A DNA stretch of 40,312 nucleotides from Fundicoccus ignavus (GTDB lineage Bacteria; Bacillota; Bacilli; Lactobacillales; Aerococcaceae): positions 1-40,312 of the forward strand of contig NZ_WJQT01000022.1 of assembly GCF_009659375.1 (NCBI RefSeq), given 5' to 3'. Below are positions 7,815 to 17,084 of the stretch, piece after piece (positions within the stretch are counted from its first letter, which is position 1; every line of letters starts with the position of its first letter). A model generated the notes under the pieces. That model made no database searches. It saw only the letters and a program-made list of their open reading frames with translations, and was not told the DNA's origin. Both the position numbers and the translations under genes were made by a program.

Positions 7815-9239
7815 TTAATCCTTTCCAACTGTTGTTATTGGATATTTGTTTTGAATATAATTCGATACAATATGACGTAGAAAATCCGGAAATAATAACT
7901 CCGGTGATCCGTAAGTAGCTATTGTAGAAAAGAACGGAACAAACCAATAATGGTCCACCGCTGCTACTCGATATGTTCTATCTGCAACAATAGCTTTTCC
8001 TTCTGCATACCACTCTTGAGTTTTTGAGTTAAATTCAATTCCTCTAAAAATAATTTCGCCAAATATTTTGCCACGAAAACCCATTCCATTTATTAATCTG
8101 TGACGTAAGTCTTCTTCTTGAGACTTCATCTCTTCAACCATTTCAATTAAGTGTTCCCCTCGAAAAGTCATGACAATTAAATGCATCGAATGCGGTAAAG
8201 CTTCGTGCAAATCATTTTGAGTTACAATCCCTTTGGGTAAATCAGATAGGAATAAACCCGTACTTAAAACACCAAGTGTGGTACTCGTTTTGTCACAAAT
8301 TGCATCTAATGCTAATTGAATAAAAGAATTCTCTCCCTCACTTCGATTAGCAGTATATAAATGTGGTAATTCTGCCAACTTTTGACTCTTTAACATTTGC
8401 CGGCCTCGCAATTCATAACTATCTGAAATGGGAATTTCAGTTAAGTCTCTCAATTGTTCGATCGTTGCGAGGTGACAATTAATATCTATCCTTCGTTTGG
8501 TTTTACGCCAAAGCTTGCCAATTTGCTTATCAGGAATTTCCAGTTCAATCAGACCAACATACTCCCCATAACGTCCCGCAGCAGCTATGGTAGCTTGCTT
8601 AACTACCTCTCCATCTTGTAAAACATGGTGTGTATGCCCACCTATAATTAAATCGATTTGGGGATATTTTGCCGCTATTAATCGATCATCTTTTAACCCT
8701 AAGTGAGATAATACGATCACTACATCAACGTTGCGACTTGAATTTTGAATACTCCGTAATTGTTGTTCTAAGGCATCATAAGGATCAATCAATTCATACT
8801 GATTCAGTGTATAAGTTGCATAAGGTGCCGTCAAGCCTATTAACGCAATTCGCAAATCTTCAAAATCTCGATAAACTATTGAACTAGCCCATTTAGGATA
8901 ATTATAAGTACGACTATCTAACAAGTTTGCTAAGGCTACTTCATAACGAGACTGGGAATACAAATAGGATAATTGATTATTAGTAAAGTTCAACCCTTCA
9001 TTGTTCCCTATCGTAACCACATCATAACCAACTTCATTAAAGAGGTCGACCATAATCATTCCCTCCGTTGCTTCTACCATCGGATGAACAGTATCCAACG
9101 CATCCCCTATATCAACTAGTAAAAAGGGCGCTCTTTTCTCTATAAAAAATTGTTTCTGAAGGTTTAAGTATTGTTTAATAATCGGCCAGTTCTCTAAATG
9201 ACCGTGTAAATCATTGGTATGTATGATATTTAACTTCAT
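7815..9239 (-). CDS. bifunctional metallophosphatase/5'-nucleotidase, YunD-like
   Basis: A 474-residue protein of the 5'-nucleotidase/2',3'-cyclic phosphodiesterase superfamily. The N-terminal metallophosphoesterase domain (1-250) carries IIHTNDLHGHL, LVDIGDALD, GNNEG, LSHLGLK and GGHTHH, the dimetal ligands in order. GNNEG in place of the usual GNHE is common in the YunD branch. The C-terminal 5'-nucleotidase domain spans about 290-470. No signal peptide, wall anchor or membrane helix is seen, so it should be cytosolic, unlike the secreted members. First gene of the four-gene operon. Confidence 0.9.
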   Translation of the reverse strand: MKLNIIHTNDLHGHLENWPIIKQYLNLQKQFFIEKRAPFLLVDIGDALDTVHPMVEATEGMIMVDLFNEVGYDVVTIGNNEGLNFTNNQLSYLYSQSRYEVALANLLDSRTYNYPKWASSIVYRDFEDLRIALIGLTAPYATYTLNQYELIDPYDALEQQLRSIQNSSRNVDVVIVLSHLGLKDDRLIAAKYPQIDLIIGGHTHHVLQDGEVVKQATIAAAGRYGEYVGLIELEIPDKQIGKLWRKTKRRIDINCHLATIEQLRDLTEIPISDSYELRGRQMLKSQKLAELPHLYTANRSEGENSFIQLALDAICDKTSTTLGVLSTGLFLSDLPKGIVTQNDLHEALPHSMHLIVMTFRGEHLIEMVEEMKSQEEDLRHRLINGMGFRGKIFGEIIFRGIEFNSKTQEWYAEGKAIVADRTYRVAAVDHYWFVPFFSTIATYGSPELLFPDFLRHIVSNYIQNKYPITTVGKD

Positions 9240-9309
9240 CCTTGAGCGCCCCCTTCGTTTGTTATATTATATCAAAATTCACGACGATTTCATTAACATA
9301 GAGAAAAAT

Positions 9310-9342
9310 AAGGCTTTATTCACGTAAGGTGAATAAAGCCTT
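9310..9342 (-). terminator. terminator after the PssA-like gene
   Basis: Perfect 14-base stem AAGGCTTTATTCAC (9310-9323) and GTGAATAAAGCCTT (9329-9342), followed on the minus strand by a T-rich run. Confidence 0.9.
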
Positions 9343-9353
9343 TTAAAGGAATA

Positions 9354-9986
9354 CTATACTGATGCTGTAATGAGTGATCCTAGTACAATTAATAAGACAA
9401 TAGCTAAGATTCCAACTCCAGCCAAAGGTAATATGTATTTATTAGGTATCTTAGGAATTGGATAAGTAATGATATACCCCCCTGCCAAAGCAACAACTAC
9501 TAAGGCAAAAATATATTGAAAGATAGTTAAGCTCATCGTATAGCCTAGTAATGAAATTAATGGTAATACTACTGCTGACGCTTGTAACGGTAAACCTTTA
9601 TAGGCGTTATCCGGCATTTCTCCTAAAAATTGTTCTGAACGATTAAAGTGAGCCAAGCGAATAGCCACTGCGAGTAAATAAAGAGCCATAATGAATACTC
9701 CCCATACAGACTGGAAAGTTAATTGTACTAATAGTACTGCAGGCAATAGGCCATAAACAATCATATCTGCTAAAACATCTAACTCTAATGCAAACGACAC
9801 TTGAGCTTCATCTTGTTCATAAGTAGCCCCTAATCGAAATGTAAAGATACCAATGATTGCTGATATGATTAAAGATACCAATGCATACTGTGTTTCATTT
9901 ATGACAGCAAAGCCAACTCCTACTGCCCCAAAGAATAATCTTAATAAAATAATAATATTCGATTGATGTAGATTTCCAAGAAACAT
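9354..9986 (-). CDS. CDP-alcohol phosphatidyltransferase (PssA)-like membrane protein, active site degenerate
   Basis: Predicted 210-residue protein with about six membrane helices. Similarity to phosphatidylserine synthase is visible in ELDVLADMIVYGLLPA, IRLAHFN and YKGLP, which match the PssA ELDSLAD, RLARFN and GLP blocks. The family motif is D-G-x2-A-R-x8-G-x3-D-x3-D. Here the last two Asp are kept (D70, D74), but the first Asp, the Arg and a Gly read as L52, E57 and A66. It may therefore lack normal transferase activity. The ATG at 9986 is better placed against AAAGGG than the GTG at 9995. It is a single-gene unit. Confidence 0.7.
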   Translation of the reverse strand: MFLGNLHQSNIIILLRLFFGAVGVGFAVINETQYALVSLIISAIIGIFTFRLGATYEQDEAQVSFALELDVLADMIVYGLLPAVLLVQLTFQSVWGVFIMALYLLAVAIRLAHFNRSEQFLGEMPDNAYKGLPLQASAVVLPLISLLGYTMSLTIFQYIFALVVVALAGGYIITYPIPKIPNKYILPLAGVGILAIVLLIVLGSLITASV

Positions 9987-9995
9987 GTGATCCAC

Positions 9996-10660
9996 CCTTT
10001 CTATATAACTAACTTTTTATATTCACACTTTCATTCTACTCTCTTTTAACCGCTTTACGCAAGCGTTTCCTACTCAATTCATCATCTTTAACATAACTGT
10101 AACCAAGATAGACCTTCAAATTATAAAAATCATCAAATTTACTGAACTTGATTCGTTTTTTATCCATAGATGATAATTTTCAACACAATATTAGGCATTA
10201 AATTATTTAACAAGCAAATTAGAAACCTAGTTGATACAAATTTCAATCATTTGGATATAATTGGGTTATACCGCCCTCTTTATAAAAGTATTGATCCTCA
10301 TTAGAGTTATTGAAATCATTATGACTTCTTTATCCAAAAAAGTCGTTCTTTAGGATGCTCTTGTGCAAGTCTTAGTTTTTTTAATTAAACTATTTCTCGT
10401 AACTTACCGTGCTGGTTTTTAAAATTGGTACTGTTACAACAACTCAACCTCCATCGCTTGAGTTAGAAAAGCACGAAATTCAATGAGGATTTGAAAGCGA
10501 CCTACTCCTTGAAAAATCAACTCAACGAACAAAGCAAAGATGCAAATCACCTCTAAAATTATTATCTCTTATACCGTAAAATTGACGATTCATACTAATT
10601 ACTTCCTTATACATTTATCTAAAACAAACAAAGGAACTGTGTGTAAATGCTTACGACAAT
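9996..10660. other. long non-coding stretch holding one repeat copy
   Basis: About 660 bases without a credible ORF between the PssA-like gene and the DegV promoter. The right part (10440-10580) is a copy of the interspersed repeat described separately. The left part (about 10020-10380) shows no gene, tRNA or clear terminator that I can identify. It may be decayed sequence. Confidence 0.5.
10440..10580 (+). repeat. interspersed intergenic repeat, copy A
   Basis: The core AAGCGACCTACTCCTTGAAA (10495-10514) and right end ATTATCTCTTATACCGTAAA (10561-10580) match the copy at 17085-17217. Similarity extends left through GAGTTAGAAAAGCACGAA. It is diverged and AT-rich and has no coding potential. 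Confidence 0.65.
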
Positions 10661-10678
10661 TGAATTATGTGTTATAAT
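10651..10678 (+). promoter_or_regulatory. promoter of the first degV gene
   Basis: Consensus extended -10 TGTTATAAT (TATAAT at 10673-10678) with a weak -35 TTACGA (10651-10656, 16-base spacer). Confidence 0.5.
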
Positions 10679-10748
10679 TATCTCATGGCATGTAATGAGA
10701 GCTACAAGTAAAGATTATTTTGACTAAAAACCCAAAGAGGTGTTAAAT

Positions 10749-11594
10749 ATGAAATGGAAAATAGTGACTGATTCAGGATCTGATATCAGAAAAATTGATC
10801 ATTTAAATGATGATGTGGCATTTGAATCCGTGCCATTGATGCTCAACATTGGTAATAAAGTTTACGTCGATGACGAAAATGTTGACCTTGGTTCTTTAAT
10901 GGATGCAATGGAAGGTGAAGCAAGTGCGTCATCAAGCGCATGCCCCGCTCCAAATGCATATGCTGAGACATATAAAGGCGCAGATAATGTTATAGTATTT
11001 ACATTATCTTCCAACTTATCTGGTAGCTATAATAGTGCTTCTTTAGGCCGAGATCTAATCCTAGAAAATAATCCTGATGCAAATATTTTTGTTTTCGATT
11101 CTCTTTCAGCTGGGGCTGAAATGAACCTTTTAGTACGCAAAGCAGCTGAATTAGCTAATCAAGGTTTAGAGTTTGATGAATTAGTGAGTCAACTAAAAGC
11201 CTACCACGCTAATACAACCGTTGCATTTTTGCTAGAGTCGGTTGACAACTTAGTAAAAAATGGACGAGTAAATAAAATTGTTGGTCAAATGATTGGTTTA
11301 CTAGGCATTCGACTGGTTGGCCGTCGAACTGATGAAGGTAGAATTGAGCTGGCGCACAAATCAAAAGGTAACAAACGTGCAATGCGCACTTTAATTGATG
11401 AACTTGTTTCAAATGGTTATCGCGGTGGCGATTTAGAAATTACTCACGCAGCGAACCTTGAAACAGCCGAAGCTGTAAAAGCAGCACTTCTAGAAAAGTT
11501 TCCACAGACTGAGATTACAATTCTACAAATGAGTGGCTTATGTAGTTTTTATGCTCAAAGAAAAGGTTTAATTATTGGATACCAAACAATATAA
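10749..11594 (+). CDS. DegV family fatty-acid-binding protein
   Basis: A 281-residue DegV/FakB-type protein. Family members bind a fatty acid and in Gram-positives can present it to the kinase FakA. Visible: KIVTDSGSDI at the N-terminus, FTLSSNLSGSYNSA (about 85-98, lipid head-group site), VDNLVKNGRVNKIVGQMIG and the closing GLCSFYAQRKGL. The ATG at 10749 has AGAGG eight bases upstream; a GTG at 10740 is less likely. It is a single-gene unit ending at a strong terminator. A second DegV is encoded at 24836. Confidence 0.93.
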   Translation: MKWKIVTDSGSDIRKIDHLNDDVAFESVPLMLNIGNKVYVDDENVDLGSLMDAMEGEASASSSACPAPNAYAETYKGADNVIVFTLSSNLSGSYNSASLGRDLILENNPDANIFVFDSLSAGAEMNLLVRKAAELANQGLEFDELVSQLKAYHANTTVAFLLESVDNLVKNGRVNKIVGQMIGLLGIRLVGRRTDEGRIELAHKSKGNKRAMRTLIDELVSNGYRGGDLEITHAANLETAEAVKAALLEKFPQTEITILQMSGLCSFYAQRKGLIIGYQTI

Positions 11595-11603
11595 AAGTAA
11601 GCA

Positions 11604-11657
11604 AAAACACGACGATAAGTTGACAAATGCAGTAACTTATCGTCGTGTTTTATTTTT
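11604..11657. terminator. convergent bidirectional terminator
   Basis: Perfect 18-base stem (11604-11621 with 11634-11651) with a 12-base loop. A T-rich tail follows on the plus strand and an A-rich flank gives T's on the minus strand. It serves degV and the opposing hydrolase gene. Confidence 0.9.
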
Positions 11658-11665
11658 TGGCGTTA

Positions 11666-12799
11666 TTATGCGTTTTGTTGAATAAATTCTAATACTTTAC
11701 TTATGTAAATCTTCAATTCCGGATCATGATCAAGATAAGTTTGATGCTTACTTTCAGCAATTAGAATCTGTTCTACGTTTGGTAAATAAGTTGCGGCTGT
11801 AAATATCCCTTCTTTTTGAACCATCGTGTCACGCCCAGCTCTTATTAATAAAACCGGCTGTTTAATACGTTTCAATCTGTCTGGTTTTAGAATCGCGTGC
11901 GTTGTATCAAATGCTGTTTTTAGCCAATTGAAACTGCCACCTCTAGTTGGTACTTTGTGCAAACGAACGTTTACATCATGATGGTAAGCTTCTCGAATTT
12001 GTGAATTAGAAATTGAGTTTTCTATTTCATTATCATAGTGCGTATGTCTTTCACTATCAAATGCTTCAGTTGTTGGGATGTATTCCCGACCCCAACCTAG
12101 TTTTGCCATTTGTTTACTAAACAGATAAGTAAAAGAACGCGGAACTTTTCCAGTATCTATTAAAAACATTGGCGTATTTAAAATAACACCATCTACCATT
12201 CCCTCAAATTGCTCAATAAAAGAAGTTGTCACAGCACCACCCATTGAATGTGAGAAAATAAATAATTTATCTTCTTTCAAAATCGAAGGTTTAACGACTT
12301 CATCAATCATAGCTTTCAAGTCTAAAACATATTCATTAAAATTCTGTGAATCAATCTGAGTCTGTTGTTCGGATAATTTAGACATTCCGTGCCCTCTTTG
12401 ATCATAGATAAAAACTTGAATATTTTTTTGTAAAAAGTAATAAACAACTTCATGAAACTTCTCTTTATACTCATTAAAACCGTGAACAATAATAACATTT
12501 GCGATTGGATGTGGGAGTAAAAATTTTTCATAAGCTAATGTATAGTCGCCTCGGTCTAATCTGCCTACCTCTACTCTTTTCTTTAAGAAAGGTTCTACTT
12601 TATTTGTCATCATTTCCGTATAATTCTCTTCAACTATCCAATCGATATTAGCAATCTCCCCCTCCAAACTCAGTGGTTGTTCAGCGTGATTTTCGTTCAC
12701 TAGGGGATACTTCTTATTATACTTTGTATTATAAACAGCTAATCCTCCGATAGTTGCGAGTCCAATTTTTGCTGTTGTTTTAGCGATTTTTTTTAACAT
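11666..12799 (-). CDS. membrane-anchored alpha/beta hydrolase (serine aminopeptidase S33/monoacylglycerol lipase-like)
   Basis: A 377-residue protein with a short N-terminal hydrophobic segment (about 10-25) likely acting as an anchor, then an alpha/beta hydrolase domain from about 80. Visible: VHGFNEYKEKF (oxyanion region), YDQRGHGMS, the nucleophile elbow FSHSMGGAVTTSF, an acid in IRAGRDTMV and the catalytic His in AESKHQTYLD. The arrangement fits the lysophospholipase/S33 group; the substrate is unknown. It lies 22 bases downstream of the CAP-like gene and is probably co-transcribed with it. Confidence 0.85.
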   Translation of the reverse strand: MLKKIAKTTAKIGLATIGGLAVYNTKYNKKYPLVNENHAEQPLSLEGEIANIDWIVEENYTEMMTNKVEPFLKKRVEVGRLDRGDYTLAYEKFLLPHPIANVIIVHGFNEYKEKFHEVVYYFLQKNIQVFIYDQRGHGMSKLSEQQTQIDSQNFNEYVLDLKAMIDEVVKPSILKEDKLFIFSHSMGGAVTTSFIEQFEGMVDGVILNTPMFLIDTGKVPRSFTYLFSKQMAKLGWGREYIPTTEAFDSERHTHYDNEIENSISNSQIREAYHHDVNVRLHKVPTRGGSFNWLKTAFDTTHAILKPDRLKRIKQPVLLIRAGRDTMVQKEGIFTAATYLPNVEQILIAESKHQTYLDHDPELKIYISKVLEFIQQNA

Positions 12800-12821
12800 A
12801 ATATTCTCCTTTTTTAATGAT

Positions 12822-13604
12822 TTAGTTGAGATTCGTATCTAATATCAAAACAACTACAAGCCGAACATAGGCCGTCTCTGAAACATTATAGTCACTTGCT
12901 TCTGCTTGAACCCAAGCATACGCGCTTTGGTAAGTTTGATAAAGATCGGATTCCAAACTATCTTGAAAGATACTATAAACATAATCAGCTAATATGTCAG
13001 GATTGGACCAAGTTTCTAAATGAATATCATCAGCCGCAATGTATAATTCGTATAGATTTTCTCCTAAGCGATATTGCGATTCAGGTATCTCAGGAAATAA
13101 GCTATAAAAAGCAGTTCCTTCAATTGTAGATGAGCCTAGATAATGATATAAACTAAGTTCTTCTGTACGGTTCCAAGTTCCTTCTTGTAAATGGTGCCCA
13201 ACTCCCATAGTCGAAGCGTTTATATCACTTCGATAAGTATTGATTCTTTCATTCAGTAAATAATTTAAAGCTTCACCATCAAACTGTTGATTAAACTGAT
13301 TAGCTCGTTCAGCTGCAATTTGGTAATTCGCTAAGCTTTTTATTTCTTCTGAAATCAATTGAGGTTCAGTATTACCTGGTTTTGATACAAGGTCTAGTGG
13401 GCTTACTAATGGTTTATCTTGACTCGAGCTTCCTTCCATTCCCAATACACCTTGCAAAATTACATTCACGGATTCCATCGCTGATAAATTTTCATTCATT
13501 AAAGTTGCATCAATTAAAGGTCTATGAGTTATGTAAGCATACATTAAAGTTATGATAATAAACATCAATTTAAAATAAAAACTGATAGGTAATTTTTCTT
13601 TCAT
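12822..13604 (-). CDS. exported protein with weak CAP (SCP-like) domain features
   Basis: A 260-residue protein with an N-terminal membrane segment (about 9-25), a polar linker and a C-terminal domain from about 110. That domain has LLNERINTYRSDI, RTEELSLYHYLG, YRLGENLYELYI and a final hydrophobic strand YVRLVVVLILDT. The order helix, helix, GEN motif, final strand recalls CAP domains. The usual metal-binding His residues are not clear, so the assignment is tentative and enzymatic activity should not be assumed. It precedes an anchored hydrolase gene, which suggests a pair acting at the cell surface. Confidence 0.5.
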   Translation of the reverse strand: MKEKLPISFYFKLMFIIITLMYAYITHRPLIDATLMNENLSAMESVNVILQGVLGMEGSSSQDKPLVSPLDLVSKPGNTEPQLISEEIKSLANYQIAAERANQFNQQFDGEALNYLLNERINTYRSDINASTMGVGHHLQEGTWNRTEELSLYHYLGSSTIEGTAFYSLFPEIPESQYRLGENLYELYIAADDIHLETWSNPDILADYVYSIFQDSLESDLYQTYQSAYAWVQAEASDYNVSETAYVRLVVVLILDTNLN

Positions 13605-13864
13605 CGAAACAATCCTTTACTTGTTTAATACTTCTCTAGTTTATCATATTCAATTTGAATACAGTGGTTTAAATAATTAAAGTTTTGTTTCTTTATATTT
13701 CGAAAGAAAAGCGCATAAAAAAATCGCACTTTGTCCGAAGCTCTTTTAGAATATTTTGGCTTCTTTGCTTAATGTTAATCGTGTATTTTAGTTGAACATG
13801 CGTAGCTCCCTGTGAAGAGTTGCCAAAGTGGTATAAATCGCAATCGGCGTAGCTTGCTCTGACT

Positions 13865-13958
13865 ATGTGCAAAGCGACCACCACCTTGAAAACAATAAAC
13901 TGAGCATATCAAAGTTGATTTCTCAGTATAAAACTTATAAACCTTTATTTTAAAAAAA
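13865..13958 (+). repeat. interspersed intergenic repeat, copy C
   Basis: Contains AAGCGACCACCACCTTGAAA (13872-13891), then AACAATAAACTGAGC and TATAAAACTTATAAACC, ending in TTTTAAAAAAAG. It aligns with copies A and B at the same internal spacing, about 86 bases from core to end. Weaker similarity may extend left to about 13700. It sits between the arc operon terminator and the CAP-like gene. The small minus-strand frames across it do not look coding. Confidence 0.65.
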
Positions 13959-13985
13959 GCAGCAAGCATTTTCAGCTCACTGCTT
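13950..13985 (-). terminator. terminator of the arcA-arcB-ogt unit
   Basis: On the minus strand an 11-base stem (13975-13985 with 13957-13967, two G-U pairs) is followed by seven T's, right after the ogt stop codon. Confidence 0.8.
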
Positions 13986-13990
13986 ATTCC

Positions 13991-14500
13991 TCAGGCTTTA
14001 TAAGAAATACTTTCTGTTTTTAATAAAGTCTCTTTCATCGAAAGGCCTCCGCTATAGCCACCTAAGTGACCACTTTTCGTTAAAATTCGATGACAAGGCA
14101 CTATAATCGAGATAGGATTATTACCAATTGCTGTCCCAACAGCACGAACTGCCTTAGGACGACCGATAGCTATCGCGATTTCAGAATAATTACTTGAATT
14201 GCCATATGGTACTTTTAATAATTCAGACCACACCAATTGTTGAAAAGGAGTACCCCATTGAAAATCAATCGCGGTACTAAATTCATTTCTTATTCCATCC
14301 AAATACTCATCAAGTTCTTCTAATGCTCGATTAAGTAAAGGTGATTTCTCTTGAAACGTAAACAAACCTTTACTATCAACAAATAATTTAGCTTCTTGTA
14401 GCGATTCGTTAAACGAGCCAATATAAACTAGGCCTTTTTCACTCACAATTACTGGAACTGAATGATTGTGTGTAATACCACCATAAAGCACTGTCCTCAT
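13991..14500 (-). CDS. ogt: methylated-DNA--[protein]-cysteine S-methyltransferase
   Basis: Suicide DNA-repair protein that moves the methyl group of O6-methylguanine to its own cysteine. From the ATG at 14500 it is 169 residues. The C-terminal DNA-binding domain shows GTPFQQLVWSELLKVPYG, the RAVGTAIGNNPI helix-turn-helix region and the active site IVPCHRI with Cys136. The frame is open to 14551, overlapping arcB by 32 bases, but the ATG at 14500 has AGAGG at proper distance. It sits directly after arcB, apparently as the third gene of an arginine catabolism operon. Confidence 0.93.
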   Translation of the reverse strand: MRTVLYGGITHNHSVPVIVSEKGLVYIGSFNESLQEAKLFVDSKGLFTFQEKSPLLNRALEELDEYLDGIRNEFSTAIDFQWGTPFQQLVWSELLKVPYGNSSNYSEIAIAIGRPKAVRAVGTAIGNNPISIIVPCHRILTKSGHLGGYSGGLSMKETLLKTESISYKA

Positions 14501-14519
14501 TTTCAAGATCCTCTCATTA

Positions 14520-15524
14520 CTAATCAATTGTTGGTATGAATAAATTTCCATTTGTAGCAGCCATTACTGCTTTTGCTGTATGCAATCTATTTTCTGCTTG
14601 GGGGAATTGTCTTGCCCAAGTCCCATTAAAGACTTCATCTGTTGCTTCCATCTCTGCCAAACCATATTGGGTCAATGTCATTTGAGAAATGGTTGTTTTA
14701 TTGTCATGGAAAGCAGGTAAACAGTGCATAAAGATAACATGGTCACTCGCTTTCTCAATCAACGCTCGATTAACTTGGTATGGTTTTAATAAGCGAATTC
14801 TTTCTTCAAATTGACTTTCTTCACCCATTGACACCCAAACGTCTGTATAAATTACATTCGCATTTGTGACAGCTTTGCTTGCATTCGTTGTTATTTCAAT
14901 AATTGCACCCGACACTGAAGCCAATTCTAATGCTTCCTCTACTACGTCTTCGCTAGGGAACAACTCTTCTGGGCTTGCTATTGAAACATTAACTCCTAAT
15001 AATGCACCCGTGATTAATAAACTTCGCGCTACATTATTACGCCCATCTCCCACATAAGTAAGTTTTAGACCTGATAATTTCCCAAATTCTTCTTTAATGG
15101 TCATATAATCGGCAAGCATCTGCATCGGATGCCATAGATCTGTCATACCATTCCATACAGGTACACCAGCAAACTCAGCCATTTCTTCTACATCACTTTG
15201 ACTTGAAACACGGTATTCTATTCCATCAAACATACTACCAAAAACTACTGCGCTGTCCTTAACTGTTTCTTTTTTTCCTAATTGAATATCACTGGGGCCT
15301 AAAAATTCTACTTTAGCACCCAAATCATTAGCTGCTACTACAAACGAAGCACGGGTACGAGTAGATGTTTTATCAAACAATAGCGCTATATTCTGTCCTT
15401 TTAAATATTCATGCGGAATTCTAGATTCTTTTAATTTTTTTAAATGAATTGCAAAATCAATTAAATATTCGATTTCTTTCTGGCTAAAGTCTTGAATTTT
15501 TATAAAGTTACGACCTTGAAACAT
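14520..15524 (-). CDS. arcB: ornithine carbamoyltransferase (catabolic, arginine deiminase pathway)
   Basis: Interconverts citrulline plus phosphate and ornithine plus carbamoyl phosphate. The 334-residue protein has the carbamoyl-phosphate site STRTRASF (about 56), [11 protein letters not shown], the ornithine site motif with SMGEE, and [10 protein letters not shown] with the catalytic Cys. Position directly after arcA (22 bases) argues for the catabolic role. No carbamate kinase gene (arcC) or antiporter (arcD) follows here, so those steps must be encoded elsewhere or be absent. A strong TTAGGAG precedes the ATG. Confidence 0.93.
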   Translation of the reverse strand: MFQGRNFIKIQDFSQKEIEYLIDFAIHLKKLKESRIPHEYLKGQNIALLFDKTSTRTRASFVVAANDLGAKVEFLGPSDIQLGKKETVKDSAVVFGSMFDGIEYRVSSQSDVEEMAEFAGVPVWNGMTDLWHPMQMLADYMTIKEEFGKLSGLKLTYVGDGRNNVARSLLITGALLGVNVSIASPEELFPSEDVVEEALELASVSGAIIEITTNASKAVTNANVIYTDVWVSMGEESQFEERIRLLKPYQVNRALIEKASDHVIFMHCLPAFHDNKTTISQMTLTQYGLAEMEATDEVFNGTWARQFPQAENRLHTAKAVMAATNGNLFIPTID

Positions 15525-15545
15525 CTTATCACATCTCCTAATTAT

Positions 15546-16745
15546 TTAATTTCTCCATAATGGCATACTCATGCAGCGTGGACCTCCGCGTCCACGTACT
15601 AATTCACTGCATTTCAAAATATGCAATTTTATACCTGCCTCTATTAATTTTTGATTAGTCACAACATTACGATGGTAAACAACTACTTCCCCTGGTGCTA
15701 TTGCTAACATATTAGCCCCGTCATTCCATTGTTCGCGCATTGCAGCAATCTCATCATTGCCACCAGCACGTATCAAGGAAATATTCGATACATTTAACAA
15801 CTCTTCCAATATGTCTTCTAATTTTGATTCATCTAACCGCTTCAATTCCGATTCAGATGAATATTCTAGCAAATACAATTTTAAATTCTCTTCTATTTCC
15901 GGATGAATAACAAACTTATTGACATCAACCATTGTAAATACAGTATCTAAATGCATAAACTGACGCTTATCACTTATTTCGAACAGAATAATTTTTCTAA
16001 AAGAGCTTTTACTAAATAATTCTTTTGCGAGGGTACGAACACTTGCCAATTCAGTTCTTTGAGATAGTCCGATTGCTAATACTTCTTCCGATAGCACCAA
16101 AATGTCCCCACCTTCTATTGATGCTTTTTCATTTCGACTATAATACTTCGGAAGATCATCAGAAACAAAGCGAGGATGATATCTAAAAATATAGTCACCA
16201 TAAATTGTCTCTCTCCTTCGTGTTTCTGAAAACATACGACTAACTACTATACCGTTACCCAGTGATGCAAAAGGATCGCGAGTAAAATACAGATTCGGCA
16301 TAGGGTTCACAATAAAATATGCAGGTAATCGCTCTCGATTGCTTGTGCTTATCTCGGTTCGTCTGAAGCCTTCCATCGTTTTATTAACCATTTGCTTAGT
16401 ATCCGTTATATTCATTAAAATAGAAACTATTTGGTCTTCGTTTACTTTATTATTGACACTAGCTTCTGAAAGCCATTCTTTTATAAATTGTTCTCGTACA
16501 TTGCTTGCATCAATCGCTTCAGCTACCAATTGATCTAAAAATAAAACTTCTACACCAACGTCTTCTAGGAGTTTAGTAAATGCATCATGCTCTGATTGAG
16601 CATCTTCTAGAAATGGGATGTCATCAAATAATAATTCATTTAAATCATCAGGAATTAAGTTTTCCAATTCCTTACCTGGTCGATGCAATACAACCGTTTT
16701 TAACGGACTAATTTCTGATTTCACATTAATTAAGTTCAAGCGCAT
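15546..16745 (-). CDS. arcA: arginine deiminase
   Basis: Hydrolyses arginine to citrulline and ammonia, giving energy via carbamoyl phosphate and acid tolerance. The 399-residue protein carries KTVVLHRPGKELENL at the N-terminus, PMPNLYFTRDPFASLG (about 150), EGGDILVLS, MHLDTVFTMVD (catalytic His) and the C-terminal RGGPRCMSMPLWRN with nucleophile Cys391. AAGGAAG precedes the ATG. It is first in the arcA-arcB-ogt unit. Probably regulated by arginine or carbon catabolite control as in relatives, but I could not define an operator upstream. Confidence 0.95.
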   Translation of the reverse strand: MRLNLINVKSEISPLKTVVLHRPGKELENLIPDDLNELLFDDIPFLEDAQSEHDAFTKLLEDVGVEVLFLDQLVAEAIDASNVREQFIKEWLSEASVNNKVNEDQIVSILMNITDTKQMVNKTMEGFRRTEISTSNRERLPAYFIVNPMPNLYFTRDPFASLGNGIVVSRMFSETRRRETIYGDYIFRYHPRFVSDDLPKYYSRNEKASIEGGDILVLSEEVLAIGLSQRTELASVRTLAKELFSKSSFRKIILFEISDKRQFMHLDTVFTMVDVNKFVIHPEIEENLKLYLLEYSSESELKRLDESKLEDILEELLNVSNISLIRAGGNDEIAAMREQWNDGANMLAIAPGEVVVYHRNVVTNQKLIEAGIKLHILKCSELVRGRGGPRCMSMPLWRN

Positions 16746-17084
16746 CGAATCTTCCTTTCTGACTAATCCTCTTACTAATTTATCTCATGATATCATAATG
16801 TTTTCTCATCTAAAACTAATAAGTTTTCAAAATTTAAAAAATTTGAATTTCTTTTTTAATAATTCTTTTTAAACCGTAAAGCGACGCTTAAGTGCTCACA
16901 ACTTAAATCTTCTATATAAATCCTCAGACGAGTTCAAGACCATTAAATTCGGTTTAGCAGATTTATCTTAAAATACAACGATACTTTTATTGAAATACTA
17001 AAAGTAGCTCAACGTCTTGTTTTCCAGAACGGTCCGAAGGATAATCGGCTTATTAGGAGTAAAGCAAATTAGACGGAACCTAAC
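16746..17084. other. arcA upstream region
   Basis: About 340 bases upstream of arcA, A/T-rich near the gene. A possible minus-strand -10 (TATGAT or TATCAT near 16790-16800) lacks a convincing -35. From about 16870 rightward it becomes less AT-rich and may be an extension of repeat copy B. No ORF is credible. Confidence 0.4.

Noticed and set aside
13693..13969. Small minus-strand frames containing FQGGGRF
   Set aside because: They are translations of the interspersed repeat. The same G-G-G-R string appears from copy B in another frame context, with no start signal and no conserved protein sequence.
16780..16870. Possible ArgR box upstream of arcA
   Set aside because: GAATT-like half-sites exist, but the sequence is AT-rich and the spacing does not fit the ArgR consensus.
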